This document shows, in pieces, positions 1-6,027 of a stretch of 11,644 bases of DNA. The notes beneath the pieces are model-generated. The model worked only from the letters and a program-made list of their open reading frames with translations, made no database searches and had not been told where the DNA came from. Source of the stretch: Candidatus Omnitrophota bacterium (GTDB lineage Bacteria > Omnitrophota > Gorgyraeia > Tantalellales > Tantalellaceae). Position numbers and translations under genes: made by a program. The stretch lies in NCBI GenBank assembly GCA_013204685.1, contig JABMSC010000034.1, positions 1 through 11,644 on the forward strand, written 5' to 3'. Within the stretch, counting starts at the first letter, position 1. Each line of letters starts with the position of its first letter.

Positions 1-370
1 AGGTGAGGACCTCACCCAGTGTTGTCCGGCGGTTCTCTATGGTAAGGGTTTTTTCTATTGAAACCGCATCTTGAAAATGCCTCAGCGATCTCTTCTTAAA
101 GTGATTGGATGCCATGTTGATAGACATGATAGCCAGCCAGCTCTCAAGGGTGGCGGGGTCCTTGACCTCATCGAGTTTATCCTTCTCCCATATTGCCAAA
201 AAGATATCCTGAATGATATCGGCGATCTCGTTTCTTGAGGACGGTGTTTTGAGGGTTTTGATCTTGTAGCCGACACTTTTTGCCACTAGATGCCTGTAAC
301 GCTTCGCGAACTCATCCCAGGCGGTCCTGTCTTTTTTTCTGCATTTCTGTAAGAGCTCTTCTGTAGTCAT
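1..370 (-). CDS. ECF-like sigma-70 family RNA polymerase sigma factor (3' end cut by window edge)
   Basis: The minus strand is open from an ATG at 370-368 to the left edge: 123 codons with no stop, beginning MTTEELLQKCRKKDRTAWDE. The layout is that of sigma region 2: an N-terminal helix with 'AWDEFAKRYRHLV', then 'EIADIIQDIFLAIWE', which matches the region 2.2 core-binding helix (D-x2-Q-x2-F), then 'ESWLAIMSINMASNHFKKRS', matching region 2.3/2.4, which melts and reads the -10 element. Region 4 (the -35 reader) must lie beyond the window. Family knowledge: such small sigma factors direct RNA polymerase to special regulons and are often controlled by an anti-sigma factor; no partner is visible here. 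The start is supported by a promoter whose expected transcription start lies only 2-3 bases before the ATG, and there is no Shine-Dalgarno. The regulon cannot be deduced. Confidence 0.85.
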   Translation of the reverse strand, partial: MTTEELLQKCRKKDRTAWDEFAKRYRHLVAKSVGYKIKTLKTPSSRNEIADIIQDIFLAIWEKDKLDEVKDPATLESWLAIMSINMASNHFKKRSLRHFQDAVSIEKTLTIENRRTTLGEVLT

Positions 371-379
371 AACAGGACC

Positions 380-408
380 ATTATAATACCGATTTAACTA
401 AAAATCAA
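380..408 (-). promoter_or_regulatory. Sigma-70 promoter of the sigma factor gene, predicting a leaderless mRNA
   Basis: On the minus strand a -35-like TTGATT (408-403) is followed after 17 bases by a perfect -10 TATAAT (385-380). Transcription would start near 373, while the ATG begins at 370, so the leader would be about 0-3 bases. No Shine-Dalgarno is present, which agrees with leaderless translation. Seen directly: the two hexamers and their spacing. Inferred: that they are used. Confidence 0.55.
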
Positions 409-495
409 TAAAAATTTCATGAATTGTCAAATATCAATTGAGTGTCTCCTGCATCTTGATCCTTGATCCGGGACACCTCGTCCCTGATTTATCCC

Positions 496-524
496 TTGCA
501 GGTATATTTGCTAAAGGGTAAAAT
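496..524 (+). promoter_or_regulatory. Candidate promoter for the small-protein/polX gene cluster
   Basis: TTGCAG (496-501) and TAAAAT (519-524) are separated by 17 bases, giving moderate sigma-70 hexamers with ideal spacing. Transcription would start near 531, leaving a leader of about 140 bases before the ATG at 672. It is the best plus-strand candidate I see in the 371-671 gap. The rest of this gap holds a small 5-bp palindrome (GGGAC/GTCCC, 470-484) and the palindrome described next. Confidence 0.35.
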
Positions 525-542
525 AGATGTGCTTACGCTGTA

Positions 543-557
543 TGATAATTACTATCA
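543..557 (+). promoter_or_regulatory. Fur-box-like palindromic operator
   Basis: TGATAAT-T-ACTATCA has the 7-1-7 layout of the classical Fur operator (TGATAAT-N-ATTATCA) with one mismatch in the right half. It lies just downstream of the candidate start of transcription, where a bound repressor would block the gene at 672. As RNA the same bases could form a weak 6-bp hairpin (542-558). No Fur gene or obvious iron-uptake gene is present in the window, so the match may be by chance. Confidence 0.3.
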
Positions 558-671
558 TTAAGGGGCTAAAATATAGGAAAAGTCGTACTGCTGGTAGTGA
601 TCCTTTCATTTTTAGCATCTAGCCGCTGGGCGGCAATGGTATTTCGGTAGGATAAAACTTCAGGAGGTATT

Positions 672-1091
672 ATGAAAAAGTTTTTACTGGTAATAAGTGT
701 AATGATCTTTGCTTTTGTGCCGCTTGCGGATGCATTCGCGCAGGCAAAGATCATAGGGGATTGGGATGACAGGGACGAAGAAGTATACAATATCAATGCC
801 TATAACCTGTCGACAGATTCCAGGCTGAATGATGCGACTCTTAACTTCCAGAAGGCGCTTGAATCTCTGGAAAAAGGTGATAAGGCGATGAGGGTAAGAG
901 TAGGCCGGGCCAAAAAGATGTATTCGAATGCAAAAAAATATATCCTGAAAGCCCAATTTATATACACCGAGGAAGGCCAGAAATACGGTATTGACGTTAC
1001 TCACGAGCTCGCGACATGCGAAAGGCTACATCGCAGGATACATGTGGATTATAATAATGCAGAGAAAGCCCAGCAGCGTGACGGGAATTAA
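672..1091 (+). CDS. Small secreted helical protein of unknown function
   Basis: 139 codons with a strong Shine-Dalgarno (AGGAGG, 662-667) four bases before the ATG, so the start is well supported. Residues 1-23 form a typical Sec signal peptide: KK, a hydrophobic core from about 4 to 19, and a likely cleavage after 'AFA'. The mature part of about 116 residues is charged, rich in Lys, Glu, Arg and Ala, and probably mostly alpha-helical from about residue 50 ('LNFQKALESLEKGDKAMRVRVGRA'-type helix), ending in 'NAEKAQQRDGN'. There are two cysteines fewer than expected for a redox or metal-binding protein: I see only one, near residue 115. I do not recognise a family. The next gene also encodes an exported protein and begins only 20-45 bases later, so the two probably share a transcript and act at the cell envelope. 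Function is unassigned. Confidence 0.85.
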   Translation: MKKFLLVISVMIFAFVPLADAFAQAKIIGDWDDRDEEVYNINAYNLSTDSRLNDATLNFQKALESLEKGDKAMRVRVGRAKKMYSNAKKYILKAQFIYTEEGQKYGIDVTHELATCERLHRRIHVDYNNAEKAQQRDGN

Positions 1092-1110
1092 AACTCCTGG
1101 GTTGTGATCG

Positions 1111-1458
1111 TTGTTTAATATAAGGAGGTGTATCATCAGATACTTAATCGGTGCCTTGATATGTGTATTTTTAGTTGGCTGCGCCACTTCATCGGGTATT
1201 ATTCAGACCCCGGATGAGTCAGGCGGAACTTACGTAGTGCAGGGTGAATCCGCGGGATTCACACTATTCGGTTTTATCGGTGTAATACATCCGACCTATG
1301 GTCAGGCGCTTGCAAGGCTGCATGGTGGCGTGACGGGGGATTTGGCCGAAAAAGGGTATGAGCTTAAAAATGTGCAGCGCGAATCCACTAAATCCAATTA
1401 TTTGTTATACAGTATCCCAAGGAAGACCATAACGGCTGAGCTTGTGCCGAGGAAATAA
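1111..1458 (+). CDS. Small lipoprotein of unknown function (TRL/DUF6567-like appearance)
   Basis: The frame gives 115 codons from a TTG at 1111. It carries a lipoprotein signal peptide: basic start, hydrophobic 'YLIGALICVFL', then lipobox L-V-G-C with Cys24 as the lipidation site. The mature part is about 92 residues, with 'GFTLFGFIGVIHPTYGQALARL' and a C-terminal strand-like 'YLLYSIPRKTITAEL'. From memory this resembles small bacterial lipoproteins of the TRL/DUF6567 type, but I cannot confirm it. The start is uncertain. The only good Shine-Dalgarno, AAGGAGG at 1122-1128, lies inside the TTG-started frame and sits six bases before an ATC (1135-1137). Starting there would give '(M)RYLIGALICVFLVGC', a textbook short lipoprotein signal. 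Either TTG 1111 is used, or translation begins at a non-AUG codon, or an original ATG has mutated. It is followed after 12 bases by polX. Confidence 0.75.
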   Translation: MFNIRRCIIRYLIGALICVFLVGCATSSGIIQTPDESGGTYVVQGESAGFTLFGFIGVIHPTYGQALARLHGGVTGDLAEKGYELKNVQRESTKSNYLLYSIPRKTITAELVPRK

Positions 1459-1470
1459 TAATTCGAGAAT

Positions 1471-3207
1471 ATGACCAATAGAGAGATTTCCATTATTTTT
1501 TCCCGCATAGGGGACATTTTAGAAATTAAGTCAGAAAATGTTTTCAGGGTACGGGCATACCGCACTGCCGCGCAGAACATTATGGGCCTGGCGAGGGAAC
1601 TTTCCGATATATATGCCGCCAACCCGGAAGATCTGGAAAATATCCCGGGGATAGGAAAAGACCTTAAAGAAAAGATCATAGAGATGATCTCAACCGGCAA
1701 GCTCAAGTATTATGAGGCCCTGGCCAGGGAATTTCCGAAGGGGTTTCTCGATATGCTGAGCCTTTCGGGGCTTGGTCCTAAAAAACTGAAAAAACTCCGC
1801 GATGAAATAAAGATAAAGAACGTTGATGACCTGGAGAAAGCCTGCAAAAAAGGTAAACTTGAGAATATCGAGGGGATGGGCGCCAAGACCCAGGAGAAGC
1901 TCTTAGGGGCGATCGAACACTTCCGCAAAAGAGAAGGAAGGATGCTCCTGCCGGAAGCCGACGAGTGGGCGGGGAAAATTGTTTCATATCTGAAAAAAGA
2001 CAAGAACTTCAAAAAAATAGAAAAAGCAGGAAGCCTTCGCCGCGGTAAAGAAACTGTAGGCGACATCGATATACTTACGACAGCCGCCCGCAGCAAAAAG
2101 GCCATGGATCGTTTTACCTCTTATCCCGAGACAGAGTCAATTATAGCCAAGGGTATGACAAAGGCCAGCATACAGGTAACCGAAGGCCCTCAGGTCGACC
2201 TCAGGGTCGTGGACGCGAAATGTTTCGGTGCCGCGCTTCAGTATTTTACGGGGAGTAAACAGCATTCGGTTGAGGTGCGAAAGATCGCTAAAGGTAAGGG
2301 TTACAAGGTAAGTGAATACGGTGTTTTTTCCGTAGACAAAAAGACAGGACGGGAGCGCATGGCAGCCGGTAAGACCGAAGAAAAGGTTTACAAAAAACTT
2401 GGAATGGAATGGATACCGCCGGAACTGCGGGAGAACCGCGGTGAAATAGAAGCGGCTATTAAAGGGACCCTGCCGAAAAACCTCATCAAGCTTTCAGATA
2501 TAAAGGGGGACTTGCACCTCCATTCAGTCGCAAGCGACGGCAATGCTCGAGTGGAAGAACTGGCCTCTCAAGCGAAAAAAAAGGGATATGAGTATATTGC
2601 TGTGACCGATCATTCCAAGCTTATTAAGATCGCCAACGGCATGGATGAAAAACGTCTTTTAAAACATGCAGATAGGGTGAGGAAGCTCGACAAGAAGATC
2701 AAAGGCATAAAGATACTTGTAGGCATTGAGGTGGATATACTGGAAGACGGAAAACTGGACCTTGAGGATTACGCCCTGAGGGAAATGGACATAGTGATAG
2801 CCGCCATCCATTCGCGTTTCGCGCTCCCAAAAGAAAAACAGACCGCCCGCATTTTAAAAGGACTGGATAATAAATATGTGAATGCTCTGGCACACCCGTC
2901 AGGAAGGCTTATTACGAGGCGCACGGGTCTCAATTTTGATCTTGATAAAGTGTTTAGTAAGGCCGCGGAAGAGAATATCTTTTTGGAAATAAACACCCAC
3001 GGTGAGAGAATAGACCTGAATGATTTAAACTGCAGGCGCGCCGGGGAACTTGGAGCCAGATTCATGATCAGCACCGACGCTCATGACATATCCCAGATGG
3101 ATCTCGTGAAGTACGGCGTAATAACGGCTCGCCGCGGCTGGCTTGAAAGAAAAGATGTCTTAAATACATATCCGCTTGAAAAAATGCTGAAGGAGTTAAA
3201 AAAATAA
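1471..3207 (+). CDS. polX: DNA polymerase/3'-5' exonuclease PolX
   Basis: 578 residues, the usual length for bacterial PolX, a family X polymerase that fills short gaps in base-excision repair and trims ends. The N-terminal 8-kDa-like part has helix-hairpin-helix elements ('IPGIGKDLKEKI', 'LSGLGPKKLKKL', 'IEGMGAKTQEKL') that bind DNA. The Pol beta nucleotidyltransferase core follows: 'GSLRRGKETVGDIDIL' at 187 onward with metal ligands Asp198 and Asp200, and a third Asp243 in 'VDLRVV'. The C-terminal PHP phosphoesterase domain keeps its metal ligands: His349/His351 ('DLHLHS'), Asp380-His381 ('TDHS'), Glu420, His447, His475 ('HPSGR') and Asp536/His538 ('TDAHD'). The exonuclease site therefore looks intact. 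The Shine-Dalgarno is weak ('CGAGAAT' next to the ATG), so translation may depend on the gene before. The stop overlaps the next start by one base (TAATG). Confidence 0.97.
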   Translation: MTNREISIIFSRIGDILEIKSENVFRVRAYRTAAQNIMGLARELSDIYAANPEDLENIPGIGKDLKEKIIEMISTGKLKYYEALAREFPKGFLDMLSLSGLGPKKLKKLRDEIKIKNVDDLEKACKKGKLENIEGMGAKTQEKLLGAIEHFRKREGRMLLPEADEWAGKIVSYLKKDKNFKKIEKAGSLRRGKETVGDIDILTTAARSKKAMDRFTSYPETESIIAKGMTKASIQVTEGPQVDLRVVDAKCFGAALQYFTGSKQHSVEVRKIAKGKGYKVSEYGVFSVDKKTGRERMAAGKTEEKVYKKLGMEWIPPELRENRGEIEAAIKGTLPKNLIKLSDIKGDLHLHSVASDGNARVEELASQAKKKGYEYIAVTDHSKLIKIANGMDEKRLLKHADRVRKLDKKIKGIKILVGIEVDILEDGKLDLEDYALREMDIVIAAIHSRFALPKEKQTARILKGLDNKYVNALAHPSGRLITRRTGLNFDLDKVFSKAAEENIFLEINTHGERIDLNDLNCRRAGELGARFMISTDAHDISQMDLVKYGVITARRGWLERKDVLNTYPLEKMLKELKK

Positions 3208-3575
3208 TGTATTGCCCGAAATGCCGGACAGAGTACCGGGATGGATTCGACAGATGTGCCGATTGCGATGTGGTTTTAGTGCATGAACTTCCCCGGGAGA
3301 GCCGGGATGCCGGACCGGAAGAAAAAGAAGCTGTGAAAGAAGGCGCAGGGAAAACTCTCGGAATGTATGCCACGCATGCCGAGGCAGAAATAATCACCGG
3401 TTTTCTAAAGAGCTGCGGGATAGAGGCTATTGTTTCGCAATCGAAATATAAAGGGTGGGCACCCTATGGTTCTTCTTTTAAAAGGGGAATACCTGTTGTG
3501 GTCCTTGAAGAAGACCTTGAGAAGGCCAAAGAGCTTATAGAATCAATGCCGTACGACGAGAGTGAGGAAATGTAA
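3207..3575 (+). CDS. Zinc-ribbon and DUF2007 domain protein
   Basis: 122 residues whose ATG shares an A with the TAA of polX, with AGGAG about 11 bases upstream, so translation is likely coupled. Residues 3-20 form a zinc ribbon, C-P-K-C-x10-C-A-D-C. After an acidic and lysine-rich linker, the C-terminal half ('THAEAEIITGFLKSCGIEAIV' and 'IPVVVLEEDLEKAKELIESM') has the pattern of DUF2007, a small ferredoxin-like fold described in databases as a putative signal-transducing domain. Biochemical function is unknown. Its position between two DNA-repair enzymes suggests a link to DNA metabolism, but co-transcription alone does not prove this. Confidence 0.85.
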   Translation: MYCPKCRTEYRDGFDRCADCDVVLVHELPRESRDAGPEEKEAVKEGAGKTLGMYATHAEAEIITGFLKSCGIEAIVSQSKYKGWAPYGSSFKRGIPVVVLEEDLEKAKELIESMPYDESEEM

Positions 3576-3604
3576 GCTGCACTTTGCAAAAATCAGGGAG
3601 ATAT

Positions 3605-5593
3605 ATGACGGAAGACATAAAAAGAAAAATCAATGAGCTTCGAAAAGAGATAAAAAAGCATAACGATCTTTATTACACCAGGGGTGTGCCCGTAATATCC
3701 GACGGAAAATACGACGCCCTTATGGCGGAGCTTAAAAAACTCGAAGAGGCGCATCCCGGATACGCCTCGGCGGATTCTCCTACTATGACCGTAGGCGCGC
3801 CTGTGCCTCAGAAGTTCGTGAAAGTCAAACACACTTCTCCCATGCTAAGCCTTGAGAGCGTGAACGATGAAAAGGGAGCGGAGCATTTCAATGAAACCTG
3901 CGTAAAGGAAACAGGCAAAGCGGTAGATTATATCTGCGAGCCCAAGCTGGACGGCATAAGCATAGAACTTGTTTACGACAACGGACGCTTCACATCCGGG
4001 TCCACGCGAGGGGACGGCGTTATAGGGGAAGACGTAACGTTGAACCTTAAAACCATTCCAAGCGTCCCTGAAAAGCTGAAGGTGAAGACCCCACCACGGC
4101 GCATTGCTGTCAGGGGTGAGGTGATGATGCATATAACGGATTTCCAGGGCCTCAATAAAAAACGCGCTGAAGAAGGCCAGGATCTATTTGCAAATCCCCG
4201 CAATGTGGCTGCCGGGTCCATGCGCCAGCTGGACTGGCGCGTAACAGCCGGGAGAAAACTCCACGTTTACTGCTACCGGATCCTTGACTACTCGGAAAAG
4301 TGGCCAGATTCGCAGGAAGATGCCTTAAAACTCTTGAAGGAGCTTGGTTTTCAAACGGCTCCTAATATAAAACATTCTAAAGATATAAGCGCCGCTATTT
4401 CTTACCACCACTTGATGGAAGAAAAAAGAGATGATCTTGATTATGAAATAGACGGTGTGGTGGTGAAGGTCAATAATTTCCGTGATCAGGAACGTTTGGG
4501 CATGAGGACTCAAAACCCTAAATGGGCCGTTGCTTATAAATTCAAGGCCCACAAAGAAGTCACCCGCATTGAGAATATAGCCATTCAGGTTGGGAGAACC
4601 GGTGTTCTTACGCCGCTTGCGCTCCTCAAGCCGGTTGAAGTTAGCGGCGTGACGGTTGCGCGCGCAACGCTTCACAATATGGACCAGGTTGAGAAGCTTG
4701 GCGTCAAGATAGGTGATTACGTGAAGGTTGAGAGAGCCGGAGACGTTATTCCTTATATCTCAGAGGTTGTTAAAGAAAAACGGACAGGCAGGGAAAAGAC
4801 TTTTCATATGCCGAAGAAGTGTCCCAGTTGCGGGACTCCGGTCGAAAGAGAAGACGTTTTTTATAGATGCCCCGCCGGCCTGGCCTGTCCCGCGCAGCTT
4901 AAAGAAGCGATCGCTCATTATGTGAGTAAGGCCGCGGTAGACATTGACGGGTTTTCAGATAAAACCGTTGAACTTCTTTTCGAGATGGGGCTGATCAAAA
5001 GTATCGCGGACATCTATAAATTGAAGCGGGAAGAACTTCTCGGACTGGAAGGATTTAAGGAAAAGAAGACCGATAATCTTCTCGGAGCTATTGAAAATGC
5101 AAAGGATATAGCACTGGACAGGTTCATTTACGGTCTTGGCATAAGAAATGTCGGCAGGCATATAGCTGCGCTTCTCGCCAAGAGGTTCGGTACCCTGGAA
5201 AATCTTATAGAAGCTGATAAAGATGAGCTTACCGGCATAAATGAAATAGGCCCCGAAATAGCGGATTGCATAGTCGACTTCTTCGGCGCAAAGAAGAACC
5301 TTGAAGAAATAGAGAAGCTTAAGGCAAACGGCGTAATAATAAAAAAGAAAGAAAAAACCGCTAAAGGAAAATTTGCCGGCAAAAAAGTGGTTTTTACCGG
5401 TTCTCTTGAGACTATATCCCGTTCTCAGGCTAAAAAACTCGTTGAAGAAGAGGGGGGAGAGGCCTCCTCCGGCATAAGTTCAAATGTCGATTTTGTGGTT
5501 GCCGGTGAAAAAGCCGGGTCCAAACTCGAAAAGGCCAAAAAACTCGGCATCAAGGTTCTCACCGAACAAGAATTCCAAAATCTCATCAAATAA
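3605..5593 (+). CDS. ligA: NAD+-dependent DNA ligase LigA
   Basis: LigA seals nicks in DNA using NAD+ during replication and repair. With the ATG at 3605 the protein has 662 residues, close to E. coli LigA (671). This start has AGGGAG at 3595-3600; a TTG at 3584 would add seven residues and has no ribosome site. Domain order is complete: Ia domain ('HNDLYYTRGVPVISDGKYD'), adenylation domain with the catalytic Lys114 in 'KLDG', OB fold ('AIQVGRTGVLTPLALLKPV'), Cys4 zinc finger (Cys406, 409, 422, 428), helix-hairpin-helix region (about 440-580) and a C-terminal BRCT domain (about 588-662, 'GKKVVFTGSLE'). No damage is seen. It lies 29 bases after the DUF2007 gene and is the last gene of the cluster. 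Confidence 0.98.
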   Translation: MTEDIKRKINELRKEIKKHNDLYYTRGVPVISDGKYDALMAELKKLEEAHPGYASADSPTMTVGAPVPQKFVKVKHTSPMLSLESVNDEKGAEHFNETCVKETGKAVDYICEPKLDGISIELVYDNGRFTSGSTRGDGVIGEDVTLNLKTIPSVPEKLKVKTPPRRIAVRGEVMMHITDFQGLNKKRAEEGQDLFANPRNVAAGSMRQLDWRVTAGRKLHVYCYRILDYSEKWPDSQEDALKLLKELGFQTAPNIKHSKDISAAISYHHLMEEKRDDLDYEIDGVVVKVNNFRDQERLGMRTQNPKWAVAYKFKAHKEVTRIENIAIQVGRTGVLTPLALLKPVEVSGVTVARATLHNMDQVEKLGVKIGDYVKVERAGDVIPYISEVVKEKRTGREKTFHMPKKCPSCGTPVEREDVFYRCPAGLACPAQLKEAIAHYVSKAAVDIDGFSDKTVELLFEMGLIKSIADIYKLKREELLGLEGFKEKKTDNLLGAIENAKDIALDRFIYGLGIRNVGRHIAALLAKRFGTLENLIEADKDELTGINEIGPEIADCIVDFFGAKKNLEEIEKLKANGVIIKKKEKTAKGKFAGKKVVFTGSLETISRSQAKKLVEEEGGEASSGISSNVDFVVAGEKAGSKLEKAKKLGIKVLTEQEFQNLIK

Positions 5594-5635
5594 CCATTCA
5601 TCATAAGATCATTTGGCCAAATTTTGCTCCTCCTT

Positions 5636-5704
5636 GAGCACGTGGTGTGTCCCCGAGGGGCACGTCCCCTAAGCGTTCCCTAAACTACTCACCCCAAGGG
5701 GGTG
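5636..5704. repeat. G/C-rich palindromic intergenic sequence after ligA
   Basis: This stretch combines several short inverted repeats: CCCCGAGGGG (5651-5660), AGGGG/CCCCT (5656-5670) and CACCCC-AAG-GGGGTG (5690-5704), plus a direct repeat GCACGT (5639-5644 and 5660-5665). The style is that of dispersed intergenic repeat units in many uncultured-bacterium genomes. The last hairpin could also weakly terminate ligA transcription, but the bases after it (CTGTTAATT) are not a proper T run, so I do not call a terminator. The following 5705-5849 is A/T-rich and shows no gene. Confidence 0.4.
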
Positions 5705-5849
5705 CTGTTAATTGAAAAAAATCTAGAAAATTCCAACTTTTCTTGAAAACCTGGCCCCAAAACAACCAACATTGACATAACTTCCTTTAAAATAAAGAGA
5801 TATTAACGAAAATTCAGCATCAACGCAAGAATTGTTAAGAGAACTTTCG

Positions 5850-5879
5850 TTGACAAATCTAACTTTTTTATGATATAAT
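5850..5879 (+). promoter_or_regulatory. Strong sigma-70 promoter of the giant gene
   Basis: A perfect TTGACA (5850-5855) and a perfect TATAAT (5874-5879) are separated by 18 bases, with an A/T-rich spacer. Transcription would begin near 5886 and give a leader of about 140 bases. These are the best promoter hexamers in the window and argue that the long downstream frame is a real, independently expressed gene. Confidence 0.75.
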
Positions 5880-5941
5880 GTGCCATCCGATGGTAGTTGT
5901 ATATCTATATTTAATATAACACTAAGTTATGTGAACTCCAA

Positions 5942-6012
5942 ACCGCCATTTATGGCGGTAAGGACGGGACTTCCCGTTTTCTTGCGGGAAGTCCTCTGGG
6001 GTTTTTGACCCC
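5942..6012 (+). promoter_or_regulatory. Structured 5' leader with three consecutive hairpins
   Basis: Hairpin 1: ACCGCCA/TGGCGGT (5942-5959), 7 bp with a TTTA loop. Hairpin 2: GGACTTCCCG/CGGGAAGTCC (5967-5994), a perfect 10-bp stem with an 8-base loop. Hairpin 3: GGGGT/ACCCC (5998-6012), loop TTTTG, ending 15 bases before the ATG. A smaller ATAAC/GTTAT hairpin precedes them (5916-5930). No Shine-Dalgarno exists between the structures and the ATG. I compared it from memory with common riboswitches (c-di-GMP, TPP, FMN, SAM, cobalamin, fluoride, ykkC types) and recognise none. It may be an RNA regulator, an mRNA stabiliser or a protein-binding leader; no terminator-type T run follows hairpin 2 directly. 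Confidence 0.5.
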
Positions 6013-6027
6013 GAAGACCGGACACTT

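Noticed and set aside
684..1004. 106-codon minus-strand open frame opposite the secreted small protein
   Set aside because: The plus-strand gene has a perfect ribosome site and signal peptide; the antisense frame has neither.
1710..2105. 131-codon minus-strand open frame opposite polX
   Set aside because: It lies opposite the conserved HhH and polymerase core of PolX and has the antisense composition (Ser, Phe, Leu, Arg).
4728..4925. Plus-strand 65-codon frame inside ligA
   Set aside because: It is out of frame across the LigA OB-fold/zinc finger, with no sign of independent expression.
5690..5712. Rho-independent terminator after ligA
   Set aside because: The 6-bp stem is present but is followed by CTGTTAATT rather than a T run.
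5772..5793. A second TTGACA upstream of the giant gene
   Set aside because: The nearest -10-like TAAAAT is only 10 bases away, which does not allow sigma-70 use; the TTGACA at 5850 with TATAAT is far better.
5594..5850. CRISPR array or tRNA gene in the intergenic region
   Set aside because: No regularly spaced direct repeats and no cloverleaf or CCA-type acceptor pattern were seen.
5931..6020. Cyclic di-GMP (GEMM) riboswitch in the leader
   Set aside because: An AAACC before the first hairpin recalls GEMM, but the GNRA loop and the conserved joining sequence around GACGCAAAGCC are missing.
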